Shown here one piece after another: positions 34,063-43,223 of a stretch of DNA of 64,000 nt. The position numbers and the translations under genes are program-made. The notes below the pieces were generated by a model. It was not told the DNA's origin. It saw nothing but the letters and a program-made list of their open reading frames with translations, and ran no database searches. Within the stretch, counting starts at the first letter, position 1. The number at the start of each line of letters is the position of its first letter. This stretch comes from an uncultured Pseudomonadales bacterium (lineage in GTDB: Bacteria; Pseudomonadota; Gammaproteobacteria; Pseudomonadales; Azotimanducaceae): contig OY282519.1 in the NCBI GenBank assembly GCA_958296405.1, positions 2,960,132 through 3,024,131 of the forward strand, written 5' to 3'.

Positions 34063-35877
34063 CTAGCCCGGAGGCGCCGCCGATGCAACCGCCAGCGCGT
34101 AGCCGGGGGGAAACAGCGGCTCGCCCGCCGCGGCGCCGCCACTATCCGTGTTCGGGCGCTTGGGCCACGGCAACGGCAGCCGCCCGGCGAAGCCATAGTG
34201 TCCGAACAGCACCTCGGCGACGCCCTGCCCCTCCGAACCCGGCAGCCAGCCGACAACGAAAGCGGTGGAGGCGTCGAGCTCGGCGTTCACCACCAACGGC
34301 CGTCCAGAGATCAAGAGCGTCACCACCGGCACGCCCGTGGCAGCGATGCGTTGGATGCAGGCCAAATCCTCCGGATGCGTGCGCGTGAGCTCAAGGCTCC
34401 GACCATACGGCCCCAAGGGGTTGATGATGCCCCGCACCGCGGAGCCGGTATCTTGGATCACCTCATCGCCAGGGCGAATGTCGCCAAAGCCCTCGGCGTA
34501 TGGCTTCTCGCCGATCACGACGAGGGCCGCGTCGTGCCGTGCCGGATCCGCTTCGGCGCCGCTCAAGTCCGCGCTGAGTTCCGCCTGCGGCGCCATGGCG
34601 CGGATGCCTTCCCAGATGGTGGTGCCATCAATGGTGGCATTGCCGCTCTCGCCCTGCCAGCTCAAGGTCCAACCGCCACATTGGTGGCCGAGGTTGTGGG
34701 CGTTCTTGCCGGCCACCAGCAGGCGTTGGCTCGGCGCCAAGGGGAGCAGGCGCTGGCGGTTCTGCAGCAGCACCAAGGAGGCGCGCACAGCGCGCTTGGC
34801 CACTTGCCGATGCGTTTGCGAGCCGAAACTGGCGGCGCCGGCGCCGGAGCGCTCGGCGGGGCGCGGCGCATCGAACAAGCCGTGGCGCAACTTGGTGCGC
34901 AGGATGCGGCGCACCGCGTCGTCGATGCGCCCCATGGGAACGTGGCCGCCCCGCACCTGCGCCTCCAGCGCGTCCATGCACTCGCGCCAAGCCTCGGGCA
35001 CCATGAGCATGTCCAAGCCCGCGTTCACGCACTTGCGCACGGCGACGCCATAGTCGTCGTCCAAGTACTTCACGCCGTCCCAGTCCGACACCACGATGCC
35101 CTCAAAGCCCAACCGCTGCTTCAGTAGCTCGGTGACGAGAAAGCGGTGGCCGTGGCACTTGTCGCCGTTCCAGCTATTGAAGGAGACCATCAAGCTCTTC
35201 ACCCCGGCTTCGAGGGCCGGGTAGTACGGCGCCACATGGGTGGCCTCGAAAGCCTCCCAACCGAGGGTCGTCTCGCCTTGGTCCATGCCGTGTTGGGTGC
35301 CGCCATCCCCCGCCCAGTGCTTCACGCAGGCCATGACGCCCTCGTCCTGCATGGCGCGCACGTAGCTCACGCCGAACTCGGCGACGCGCTGCGGGTCGCA
35401 GCCGAAACTCTCGTAGGTGCGCCCCCATTGGCTGTTGCCGACGACAGCGAGGGTGGGCGCGAAGTTCCAATCCAAGCCGGTGGCGCGCATCTCCTTGGCG
35501 GTGATGCGGGCGATCTCGGCCGCCAGTTGCGGGCTGCCGGCAGCGCCGAGGCCGATGTTGTGCGGGAAGATGGTGGCGCCGCGCACGTTGTTGTGGCCAT
35601 GCACCGCGTCAATGCCGAACAAGATGGGCACGCCCAGGCTGTCCGCATCCGCCACCGCCGCCTGCCAGAACTGGTCGTTCATCGCCACCCAGTCCGCCGG
35701 CGCGTTGCCGCCTGGGTGGGAGCCGCCGCCAGAGAGCACGGCTCCCAAGGCGTGCGCCTTGACGTCCTCTGGAGTGACGGCCAACCGCTCGGCCATGGTC
35801 ATCTGACCGATCTTCTGGCGCAGGCTCATTCGGTTGAGCCAGCCCGACAGGAAGGCTTCCTCGCGCAAGTTCGCCAT
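34063..35877 (-). CDS. Glycoside hydrolase family 3 (exo-beta-glucanase/glucosidase type)
   Basis: The protein has 604 residues from an ATG at 35877; the upstream open frame is shadow of the GH2-like gene. The barrel shows MSLRQKIGQMTMAER, FGIDAVHGHNNVRGATIFPH, FAPTLAVVGNSQWGRTYESF and KHWAGDGGTQHGMDQGE, with the nucleophile Asp in GIVVSDWDGVKYL. The second domain contains LLVAGKNAHNLGHQCGGWTL and the GEKPYAEGFGDI acidic loop. This pattern fits ExoP-type enzymes that release glucose from beta-glucans. No signal peptide is seen. It starts 5 bp after the GH2-like gene, so the two form one operon under operator 2. Confidence 0.93.
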   Translation of the reverse strand: MANLREEAFLSGWLNRMSLRQKIGQMTMAERLAVTPEDVKAHALGAVLSGGGSHPGGNAPADWVAMNDQFWQAAVADADSLGVPILFGIDAVHGHNNVRGATIFPHNIGLGAAGSPQLAAEIARITAKEMRATGLDWNFAPTLAVVGNSQWGRTYESFGCDPQRVAEFGVSYVRAMQDEGVMACVKHWAGDGGTQHGMDQGETTLGWEAFEATHVAPYYPALEAGVKSLMVSFNSWNGDKCHGHRFLVTELLKQRLGFEGIVVSDWDGVKYLDDDYGVAVRKCVNAGLDMLMVPEAWRECMDALEAQVRGGHVPMGRIDDAVRRILRTKLRHGLFDAPRPAERSGAGAASFGSQTHRQVAKRAVRASLVLLQNRQRLLPLAPSQRLLVAGKNAHNLGHQCGGWTLSWQGESGNATIDGTTIWEGIRAMAPQAELSADLSGAEADPARHDAALVVIGEKPYAEGFGDIRPGDEVIQDTGSAVRGIINPLGPYGRSLELTRTHPEDLACIQRIAATGVPVVTLLISGRPLVVNAELDASTAFVVGWLPGSEGQGVAEVLFGHYGFAGRLPLPWPKRPNTDSGGAAAGEPLFPPGYALAVASAAPPG

Positions 35878-35882
35878 GGGGC

Positions 35883-37241
35883 CTAGTCTTGCGCCACGAG
35901 GAACGGCAAGTTGGCGTGGCCGACGCCGCCTTGGCCGTCTCCTACATACACAAACAGCCGATAGGCGCTTGGCTGCGTCGGCGCCTGCAGCTGGGTCTCG
36001 CTGGCTGCCGGGCCCAGCACGGCGGCCGCGAGCGCTTCTGGAATCTCCTCTGGGTCGCCCCCGCTTTGTGTGGCTGCGCTTTCCCGCAACAGGCGCCAAT
36101 CGAAACGCAGCGCGTCTTGCTCCGGGTCGCTCGCCTGCACTGCGGCGGCATAGGTTTGCCCTGGGCGCAGCCGCACCGAGTCTTCCGCCGCTTGGCCATC
36201 AAGGGCCAAGCCAGTGACCGCCGGCGCTCGGTTGGCCGGCCAATCGCCGGTCCAGATGCGCTGCAGCACATCCACCGCCTCGGTGCGCCGCCCGTCGGCG
36301 GTGAACAGCCCGTACCAAGTGGGCGTGCGCTCCTGCTTCTGCCCCCACAGGAAGGCGTAGTTGCCAATGACGCGCCCGGCCAACGGCGCCAGCGCCTGCT
36401 CGTAGCCCGCGCGGTAGCGCTGCGCCTTCGCCGAGCTGGTGGGTTCGATGGGGGCGCCCCACTCCGTGGCGTCCACTTCCCAATGGCCGATGGTGCCCCA
36501 TTCGGTGACCATGAGCGGCATGTCGAGGCCAAGCTCCGCCAAGGCGTCCGGCAGCCCGGCAAGCCCGCCGTACACCTGCACGCTCAAGAAATCCAAATCC
36601 GGCGCGCGCTGGCGAATCACTTGGGCGAGTTCCGCGCTGATGCCGGCGGTGGTGGTCGTAGTGGGATGGTGCGGGTCCAGTTCGTGAATCATCTTTGAGA
36701 GATCGTTCACGGCGTCGTAGACGCGGGGGTTGCTGTAATCGTGATTGAGCTCGTTGCCAATGATCCAAGCCAATAGCGCGGGATGGCCGCGGTGCGCCAG
36801 CACCTGCTCCCGCAGGCGCTCGAATTGCCGCGCCACGGCCTCGGCGTCGTCATAGTCGAAGCCGTGGCGTTCCCGCGCCACGTCCAAGCACAGCGCCACC
36901 GTCAGCCCAAACTCCGACGCCCGGTCCAAGATGGCGCCATCCTCCACGGCCCAGTTGCGCACCGAGTTGCCGCCGTGCTGGGGCAACGTGGCAAGATCGT
37001 TCGGATTTTGGCTGCCCACGCCCCGAATCACATAGGGCGCGTTGCCGCGATAGAGTTGGTAGTTGCCGGGTTCGCCGCGGATCTCCACATGCACCGGCCC
37101 TTCCTGAGATGGGCTGCCGGCGATGCTTGCCGAGAGCCAACGCGGGGTGCCGCTGCGATCTGCCTCTGGCTGCGGGGCCGCGGCGACGCCACTCGCCAAA
37201 GCGCCCGCCACCGCCACCATCACATGAGCCTGCACACTCAT
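35883..37241 (-). CDS. Exported GH2-like (clan GH-A) glycoside hydrolase
   Basis: The protein has 452 residues from an ATG at 37241 with a signal sequence (HVMVAVAGALASGVAAAPQ). The TIM barrel begins YVIRGVGSQNPNDLATLPQHGGNSVR; the acid/base Glu is in WIIGNELNHDYSNP, and the nucleophile Glu is in LMVTEWGTIGHWEV. A C-terminal beta domain of about 110 residues (VTGLALDGQAAEDSVRL) follows and is probably Ig-like. The order NE...TEWG marks clan GH-A; family GH2 or a near relative is most likely. It would cut glycan in the periplasm, feeding the GH3 enzyme and the GPH carrier. Confidence 0.82.
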   Translation of the reverse strand: MSVQAHVMVAVAGALASGVAAAPQPEADRSGTPRWLSASIAGSPSQEGPVHVEIRGEPGNYQLYRGNAPYVIRGVGSQNPNDLATLPQHGGNSVRNWAVEDGAILDRASEFGLTVALCLDVARERHGFDYDDAEAVARQFERLREQVLAHRGHPALLAWIIGNELNHDYSNPRVYDAVNDLSKMIHELDPHHPTTTTTAGISAELAQVIRQRAPDLDFLSVQVYGGLAGLPDALAELGLDMPLMVTEWGTIGHWEVDATEWGAPIEPTSSAKAQRYRAGYEQALAPLAGRVIGNYAFLWGQKQERTPTWYGLFTADGRRTEAVDVLQRIWTGDWPANRAPAVTGLALDGQAAEDSVRLRPGQTYAAAVQASDPEQDALRFDWRLLRESAATQSGGDPEEIPEALAAAVLGPAASETQLQAPTQPSAYRLFVYVGDGQGGVGHANLPFLVAQD

Positions 37242-37340
37242 TGGTTCAATCTTCCGCCTCCCCGAAGCGCCGCAGCGCACACCGTCGCTAACAGCATGGC
37301 CGGCGTCTTGCGTCGGCGGGGCGCTAATCTGCCTATGGAA

Positions 37341-37354
37341 TGACAACGCTGTCA
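37341..37354. promoter_or_regulatory. LacI-type operator 2 (TGACAACGCTGTCA)
   Basis: The same 14-bp palindrome as at 33907 lies 100 bp upstream of the GH2-like start and 126 bp beyond the stop of the lacI-family gene. On the minus strand its left part reads CTTGACAGCG, so the operator overlaps a possible -35 hexamer TTGACA; a good -10 at 17 bp is not evident. Confidence 0.75.
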
Positions 37355-37479
37355 AGCTGGAATGTGCGAGGCTCGATTCAGAGTCTGTGGCTAGCCCTGC
37401 CGCCAATCGGCGTCGCGCAGGGCGCGGCGCGGCGGATCGTGGCACCGGCGGCAGCGACAGCCGGCGTGTGCCTCGCGCC

Positions 37480-38514
37480 TCAGGTGGTGGATTCCCGAAC
37501 CACGATCTCACAGGCAAAGGGAGCCGCGGGGGGTTGCGTCGCTTTGCCATTCAACAGGTCCATCAATAGCTCGGCGGCGGTTTTCGCCATCTCGCGGATG
37601 GGCTGGCGGACGGTGGTGAGGGGCGGCCACAGGCGCGACGCCAACGGGGTGTCGTCAAAGCCCACCACGGAAAGGGCGTGCGGGATCGCGAGGCCCCGCT
37701 GCCGCGCCGCCAACAGCGCGCCGGCGGCCATGTCGTCGTTGCTGGCGACGATGGCGGTGGGCGTCTGCGGCAGGTCCAGCAGTTCGGCGGCGGCGGCCTT
37801 GCCAGAATCGAAGTTGAAGTAGCCCTGCCGGACGAGCCGCCCCTGATAGCGAATGCCATGCTTCGCCAATGCCTGTCGATAGCCGGCGAAGCGCTTGGCC
37901 GCGGCGCCGTGGTCTGGGTCGCCCTTGATGAAGCCGATGGCGCGGTGCCCGCGCTCGATGAGGAACTCGGTGAGCGCGAAGCTCGCAGCTTGCTCCTCGC
38001 ACAAGATGGTCACTTGCCCTGCCGTCGCCACCTTCGGCGCGATGGCCGCGAACGGAATCTCCAGCCGGCGCAGCAGGCGCTGCAGGTCTGGCAGGTCTCC
38101 CATGGGCGCCGGCAAGATGACGCCCTCCACCCGCGCTTGGGTGATGAAGCGCTCAACTTGGTCGACGAGTTCCGCGCTCGGCAAGGTCAACGGCCGCAGC
38201 AAGAGGGAGTAATCGCGCTCCTCGCACGCGCTCAACGCGCCGTCGAGCACGTCCTTCATGTAGCTGAACTCATCCGGACTGCCATAGACCAAGCCGAGCA
38301 CCCAAGACCTGCGGCCAGACAAAGAGCGGGCCGCGACGTTCGGTCGGTAGCGTAAGCGGCCCACCGCTTCGAGCACTTTGTCTCGTGTGCTCTCGCGGAC
38401 GTTCGGTTCGTTGTTGACGACCCGCGAGACCGTCTTGATGGAGACCCCGGCCTGCTCGGCGACGTCGAAGATCGTCGCCTTGCCCTGCCGCGCTTCCCGC
38501 TGCTTGGAAGTCAC
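37480..38514 (-). CDS. LacI-family transcriptional regulator
   Basis: The protein has 344 residues from a GTG. It has an N-terminal helix-turn-helix (TIFDVAEQAGVSIKTVSRVV), the hinge helix NVAARSLSGRRS, then a periplasmic-binding-like sensor domain (VLGLVYGSPDEFSYMKDVLDG, GHRAIGFIKGDPDHGAAAKR, AIVASNDDMAAGALLAARQR, VVGFDDTPLASRLWPPLTTV). The hinge sequence is standard for binding a palindrome with a central CG. Its neighbours, and the two identical palindromes at 33.9 and 37.3 kb, make it the likely repressor of both the glycosidase pair and the TonB/halogenase operon. The inducer is probably a sugar. Confidence 0.94.
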   Translation of the reverse strand: MTSKQREARQGKATIFDVAEQAGVSIKTVSRVVNNEPNVRESTRDKVLEAVGRLRYRPNVAARSLSGRRSWVLGLVYGSPDEFSYMKDVLDGALSACEERDYSLLLRPLTLPSAELVDQVERFITQARVEGVILPAPMGDLPDLQRLLRRLEIPFAAIAPKVATAGQVTILCEEQAASFALTEFLIERGHRAIGFIKGDPDHGAAAKRFAGYRQALAKHGIRYQGRLVRQGYFNFDSGKAAAAELLDLPQTPTAIVASNDDMAAGALLAARQRGLAIPHALSVVGFDDTPLASRLWPPLTTVRQPIREMAKTAAELLMDLLNGKATQPPAAPFACEIVVRESTT

Positions 38515-38546
38515 CGCGCTGGCTTGCGCGTGAGCCGTTGGTGGCG

Positions 38547-39428
38547 TCAGGCCGCGCGGGCGCTCACCTTCATCATGGCGGCCACGATGTCGTCCTGATG
38601 GCGCTCCGGCATGTCGTGCCCAGCGCCGTCCAGCGTCAGCAACTCGGCGCCAGGGATCGTTGCCGCCAACGCCAAGCCGTGGGGATACGGCAAGATCGGG
38701 TCTTCCGTGCCGTGGACGACCAGCGTCGGCACATCCACCTCGCGCAGCTGCGGCCGCCGGTCCCCCGGGTGGCTGGCGCCGATGGCCAGCGCGTGATTGT
38801 TCATCGCCTCGAAGTGCTCCGCCCGCTCAAACTCGCGCTCGGCCAAGGCGCGCTGGCGGCCGCCGTCGAACCCCGACGCCGAGCCAGCCAAGCGGCCAAA
38901 CATCTCCACCCGCATGGCGATCTTCTCCTCGCGGGTATTGAGCGGGCGCATCTGCAAGGCCATGGTCTCCGCCAGCCACGCTGGGTCTGGGCCTGACAAA
39001 TCTGCGGCGCCGAGTTCCGGCTGCTCGCCGCCGCCGGAGAGCGGCGATGACATGATGATGGTGGCGCTCGCAATGCGCGCCCGATGATGGATCGCCAACG
39101 CTTGCACGATCATGCCGCCCATGGAAGCGCCAGCCACATCGGCGCGGTCGATGCCGAGCGCATCCAGCACCCCCACTGCGTCCGCGGCGAGATCATTCAG
39201 ATCGTAGGGCGTCGCCCCGAAGTCGAAGCAGGTGGACCTGCCCGTATCCCGGTTGTCGTAGCGGATGACGCGGCGACGCTGCGCCACCAGCCGTTGCACG
39301 AACTCGTCCTCCCAGTAGATGCCCTGCGCCGACGCGCCCATGATGAGCAACAGCGGCGCGTCGCCGGCATCACCGAAAGACTCCGTGCAGATGTCGATGC
39401 CGTTCGCCCGCACCATTCTCTCTGGCAT
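38547..39428 (-). CDS. Alpha/beta hydrolase (aclacinomycin methylesterase-like)
   Basis: The 293-residue protein has the alpha/beta-hydrolase fold: the oxyanion strand PLLLIMGASAQGIYWEDEFV, RVIRYDNRDTGRSTCFDFG, the nucleophile elbow GASMGG, the Asp in VVHGTEDPILPYPHGLALA, and the final His in LDGAGHDMPERHQDDI. The YDNRDTGRS pattern is typical of RdmC/EstB-type esterases. It starts between divergent genes; the aldo/keto reductase begins 90 bp away on the other strand. Substrate unknown. Confidence 0.9.
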   Translation of the reverse strand: MPERMVRANGIDICTESFGDAGDAPLLLIMGASAQGIYWEDEFVQRLVAQRRRVIRYDNRDTGRSTCFDFGATPYDLNDLAADAVGVLDALGIDRADVAGASMGGMIVQALAIHHRARIASATIIMSSPLSGGGEQPELGAADLSGPDPAWLAETMALQMRPLNTREEKIAMRVEMFGRLAGSASGFDGGRQRALAEREFERAEHFEAMNNHALAIGASHPGDRRPQLREVDVPTLVVHGTEDPILPYPHGLALAATIPGAELLTLDGAGHDMPERHQDDIVAAMMKVSARAA

Positions 39429-39518
39429 GGCCTGTCATTCCCCTGCGCCAATGGATATCCTGTTATACATCAAGGGAAACAAGCGCAACGGCCAACGAGC
39501 GCAGAGGCAAACGAGCGG

Positions 39519-40505
39519 ATGGGCATGGAACATCGGCCGCTTGGCCGCGCCGGCGTGAAAGTCAGCCCAGTCGCGCTCGGCACGGTGAACTTCTCCTGGC
39601 TCACCGACGAGGCGGAATCGTTCGCCATGATGGACCGAGCGTTGGAGCTCGGCGTGAACTTCTTCGACACCTCCAACAACTACAACGCCGGCCAAACGGA
39701 AGCCCTCATCGGCCGCTGGCTGGCGCAGGGCGGCGGTCGGCGCGAGCACATCGTGCTGGCCACCAAGGTGTATTCCAAGCCGAACGAATGGGGCGCGCCA
39801 GACCCGGCTAAGCGCACTGGCGAGTGGGTGGGGCCGAACGACCATGGCCTCTCCGCCCGGCACATCCGCGCCGCCGTGGAGGCGAGCCTCACGCGCCTGC
39901 AAACAGACCACATCGACCTCTACCAGACGCATCATGTAGACCGTGCCGTGCGCTTCGAGGAGCTCTGGCAGGCGATGGAGCTGTTGGTGGCCCAGGGCAA
40001 GGTCATCTATGTGGGCAGTTCCAACTACGCTGGCTGGCACATCGCCAAGGCGCAGGAGGCAGCCAAGTGCCGCGGCTTTCTTGGCTTCGTCTCGGAACAG
40101 AGCGTCTACAACCTGGCGAATCGGCAGGTGGAACTGGAAGTCATCCCCGCCTGCGAGGCGTATGGCTTGGGCTTCGTGCCGTACAGCCCCCTAGCTGGGG
40201 GGCAGCTTGGCGGGCGGTCTGGCGCCGACGCCGGCAGCCGCCGCGCCTTCATGCCGAAATCCGCCAAGGCGGACGCTTACCAAGCGCTGTGCGACGAGCT
40301 AGGGCTTGCCCCGGCGGACGTGGCCGTGGCGTGGGTGGCGCAGCAGCCGGGCGTGACGGCGCCCATCATCGGGCCGCGCACCATGGCGCAGCTCGAAGCG
40401 AACGTTGCCGCGGCGCAACTGCAACTCGATGCGTCCGCCATCGAGCGGTTGGATGAGTTGTTCCCAGGGCCCGGCGGCCCTGCGCCAGAGGCATACGCTT
40501 GGTAG
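39519..40505 (+). CDS. Aldo/keto reductase
   Basis: The protein has 328 residues from the ATG at 39519, with GAGG 11 bp before it; a second ATG at 39525 is possible. The (beta/alpha)8 NADPH-dependent reductase motifs are RPLGRAGVKVSPVALGTVNF, the catalytic Asp and Tyr in VNFFDTSNNYNAGQTE, the Lys in HIVLATKVYSKPNEW, and the His in DLYQTHHVDRAV. Cofactor-binding sequence near the end is IIGPRTMAQLEANVAA. It resembles the YajO/Tas-like branch. Substrate unknown. Confidence 0.92.
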   Translation: MGMEHRPLGRAGVKVSPVALGTVNFSWLTDEAESFAMMDRALELGVNFFDTSNNYNAGQTEALIGRWLAQGGGRREHIVLATKVYSKPNEWGAPDPAKRTGEWVGPNDHGLSARHIRAAVEASLTRLQTDHIDLYQTHHVDRAVRFEELWQAMELLVAQGKVIYVGSSNYAGWHIAKAQEAAKCRGFLGFVSEQSVYNLANRQVELEVIPACEAYGLGFVPYSPLAGGQLGGRSGADAGSRRAFMPKSAKADAYQALCDELGLAPADVAVAWVAQQPGVTAPIIGPRTMAQLEANVAAAQLQLDASAIERLDELFPGPGGPAPEAYAW

Positions 40506-40530
40506 GCGCTCGTCACGGCGCGCCGGCGCC

Positions 40531-41952
40531 TCATTCCGCCGCCAAGCCCAGTTTGGTCAACTTGCGCGTCAAGGTGTTGCGTCCGTAGCCGAGCCGCTGC
40601 GCGGCCTCCCCCTTGTGGCCATTGGTGTGATCCAAGGCGGCCTCGATGAGCGTGCGCTCGAACTCGGCCAAGGCGCGCGGCAGCACTTCGCCGGCGTCGG
40701 CGGCGAGTTCACGCCGCGCCCACGCGGCCAAGGCTGCCGGCCAATCGTGCGGCGTGGTGGCAGCCGCCGCTGGCTTCGCCTCCAGCAACTCCGGCGGCAA
40801 ATCCTCGATCAAGATTTCGCGGCCGGCGGCCATCACCGTGAGCCAACGGCACACATTCTGCAATTGGCGCACGTTGCCGCGCCACGGCAACCCGCATAGG
40901 TAGGCTTCGGTTTCTGGCAGCAGCGTCTTCGGCTCGCCGCCAAGCTCCTTGGCCGCGGCGGCGAGAAAGTGCCGCGCCAAGGCCGGGATGTCTTCGCTGC
41001 GTTCAGCGAGCAGCGGCAGGTGAACGCGAATGACGTTCAAGCGGTGATACAAGTCTTCCCGAAACGCGCCGGACGCCACCAGCGCCTCCAAATCTTGGTG
41101 CGTGGCGGCGATGACGCGCACGTCCACCTTCACCGTGGCGCGGCCGCCAACGCGGTAGAACTCGCCATCCGCGAGCACGCGCAGCAAGCGCGTCTGCGCA
41201 TCCGCCGGCATGTCGCCGATCTCGTCCAAGAACAACGTGCCGCCATCGGCCTGCTCGAAGCGGCCGATGCGCCGGGCGTTGGCGCCGGTGAACGCGCCCT
41301 TCTCATGCCCGAACAGCTCCGTTTCAATCAGCTCTTTGGGGATGGCCGCCATGTTGAGGGCCACCAGCGGGCCTTGGGCACGCGGGCTGTGCCGGTGCAA
41401 GGCGTTGGCCACCAGTTCCTTGCCGGTGCCCGAAGCGCCGCTGATGAGCACCGTGATGTTGGACTGCGCCAAGCGCCCGATGGCGCGAAACACCTCTTGC
41501 ATCGCCGGCGCCTGGCCGATGATCTCCGCGGCCGGCAGCGGGGCGCCGTCTGCCTCCTTGGGGCTCGCCAGTTCGCGGCCATGCGCCACGGCGCGCCTCA
41601 CGGTGGCGATGAGCTCATCGATGTCGAACGGCTTGGGCAGATACTCGAAGGCGCCGCCTTGGTAGGACTTCACGGCGCTCTCCAAATCTGAATGTGCCGT
41701 GATCACGATCACTGGCAGCGATGGACGCTGGGCGCGCACCGCAGCGAGCAGTTCCAGCCCGTCCGCGCCCGGCATGCGAATGTCGCTCACCACCGCATCC
41801 GGTTGCTCGCCCGCCAAGCTCCGCAGCGCTTCGTCGCCGCGCGCGAAGGAGCGCGTGGCGAACCCGGCTTGGCCGAGCGCCCGCTCCAGCACCCAGCGCA
41901 CGGAACGATCGTCCTCCACCACCCACACCGTCGCTGGCGCCGCGTCGCTCAT
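40531..41952 (-). CDS. glnG: Nitrogen regulation response regulator NtrC
   Basis: The 473-residue protein has three domains. The receiver (VWVVEDDRSVRWVLERAL) has its phospho-Asp in AVVSDIRMPGADGLEL. The AAA+ sigma54 activator has Walker A GASGTGKELVANALHRH, the sigma54-contact loop ELFGHEKGAFTGA and Walker B GGTLFLDEIGDMP. The C-terminal Fis-type helix-turn-helix is EAAQRLGYGRNTLTRKLTK. It activates sigma54 promoters under nitrogen limitation. Its ATG lies one base after the ntrB stop. Confidence 0.97.
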   Translation of the reverse strand: MSDAAPATVWVVEDDRSVRWVLERALGQAGFATRSFARGDEALRSLAGEQPDAVVSDIRMPGADGLELLAAVRAQRPSLPVIVITAHSDLESAVKSYQGGAFEYLPKPFDIDELIATVRRAVAHGRELASPKEADGAPLPAAEIIGQAPAMQEVFRAIGRLAQSNITVLISGASGTGKELVANALHRHSPRAQGPLVALNMAAIPKELIETELFGHEKGAFTGANARRIGRFEQADGGTLFLDEIGDMPADAQTRLLRVLADGEFYRVGGRATVKVDVRVIAATHQDLEALVASGAFREDLYHRLNVIRVHLPLLAERSEDIPALARHFLAAAAKELGGEPKTLLPETEAYLCGLPWRGNVRQLQNVCRWLTVMAAGREILIEDLPPELLEAKPAAAATTPHDWPAALAAWARRELAADAGEVLPRALAEFERTLIEAALDHTNGHKGEAAQRLGYGRNTLTRKLTKLGLAAE

Positions 41953-41953
41953 C

Positions 41954-43006
41954 TCATTCACTCTTCGGTTGCCGCAGGGGGAGATACAGCGAGAACACCG
42001 TGCGTCCCGGCGCGCTGTCGCACTCCAACACCCCGTTGTGCTGGCCGGCGATGTTCTGCGTGATGGAAAGCCCCAAGCCAGTGCCATCTGGCCGCCCGCT
42101 CACCATCGGGTAATAGATGCCCTGCGCGATGTCCGCCGGCACGCCGGGGCCGTTGTCCACGCAATCCACCCGCACCACAACCCGGTGCCGATGCTGGCCG
42201 ATGGTGAATTGGCGCACGACTCGGGTGGCCAACTCAATGTGCGGGCTCTGCGTCTCAACAAGCGCTTCCCGAGCGTTGCGCAGGATGTTGAGGCAAGCCT
42301 GCACCAGTTTGCCGAAGTCCCCCTCCAACTCAGGCAACCCCAAGTCGTAATCCCGCGTGAAGGTGATTTGGCCCGGCGCTTCCGCCTCGATGAGCTGCAC
42401 CACCCGCTCCAACACGCGATGGATGTTCACCAGCGCGAAGTTGGGCTGTTGATTGGAGCCCAACATGCGGTCCACCAGCTTGCGCAAACGGTCTGCCTCT
42501 GCGATGACCACTTCCGTGTACTCGCGCAATCGCTGCGACGGCAATTCCCGTTCCAACAGCTGCGCCGCGCCGCGAATGCCGCCCAAGGGATTCTTGATCT
42601 CATGGGCGAGGCCGCGCACCAGTTTGCGCGTCGTCTCTTGCAGCGCGACATGCTGACCGTCCCGGTTGATGCGCAGAAAGCGGTCTAGTGGCTCCAATTC
42701 GATCAGGAGTTCCGCCTCGCCGAGCAACTCCACCGTGTAGTGGGCGCGCAATGGGCGGCGCCCGTTGCCCACCAGCGTCGCCTCGCGCTTGGTGAAGGGC
42801 TGGCCGGTTTCCAAGGCGTTGCGGAACACGGAAGCCGGCTCCGCCGGATCCACGAACAACCGCCGCACTTCCTCGCCCAAGGCGCGGTGCGCGGATTTGC
42901 CGAAGAGCGACTGCGCCGCTTGGTTCAAGTAGCTCACGCGCAGGGTGTTGTCCAGCACCACCACGGCGGTGGTGAGGTGATCGAGTATCTCGGCTGCGCT
43001 GGCCAT
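41954..43006 (-). CDS. glnL: Nitrogen regulation sensor kinase NtrB
   Basis: The protein has 350 residues from the ATG at 43006, matching the E. coli length; a TTG at 43030 is less likely. The N-terminal PAS domain (EILDHLTTAVVVLDNTLRVS) senses the PII state. The H box is RGLAHEIKNPLGGIRGAAQL, the N box LNILRNAREALVE, and the G boxes VDNGPGVPADIAQGI and GTGLGLSITQNIAGQHNG. It phosphorylates NtrC. The gene is preceded by a sigma54-type promoter and an NtrC-type palindrome, so it appears autoregulated. Confidence 0.97.
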   Translation of the reverse strand: MASAAEILDHLTTAVVVLDNTLRVSYLNQAAQSLFGKSAHRALGEEVRRLFVDPAEPASVFRNALETGQPFTKREATLVGNGRRPLRAHYTVELLGEAELLIELEPLDRFLRINRDGQHVALQETTRKLVRGLAHEIKNPLGGIRGAAQLLERELPSQRLREYTEVVIAEADRLRKLVDRMLGSNQQPNFALVNIHRVLERVVQLIEAEAPGQITFTRDYDLGLPELEGDFGKLVQACLNILRNAREALVETQSPHIELATRVVRQFTIGQHRHRVVVRVDCVDNGPGVPADIAQGIYYPMVSGRPDGTGLGLSITQNIAGQHNGVLECDSAPGRTVFSLYLPLRQPKSE

Positions 43007-43137
43007 GGGCTCTGTTCGATTGCCGTCCAAGGGTGGCTGCCGTTGCCGGCAAGCGCCTTTCGCGCCGGCAGCGGCGGGGCGAGGGTTTCACCTCAAGCGG
43101 GATGGTTCAAGAGAGACGGCCGCCCTAACGTCTAGCT

Positions 43138-43153
43138 AGCAATGTCCGTGCCG
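43138..43153 (-). promoter_or_regulatory. Sigma54 promoter of ntrBC
   Basis: The minus strand reads CGGCACGGACATTGCT, which matches TGGCACGNNNNTTGCW at all but the first base with the correct GG/GC spacing. The start point would be near 43127, about 120 bases before the ntrB ATG. Confidence 0.75.
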
Positions 43154-43223
43154 ATGCTTGGCACCACCGTGCGATCGCGCTGCAGCCTGTTTGCACCAGG
43201 ACGGCCATCCAGCCAGCCGCACA

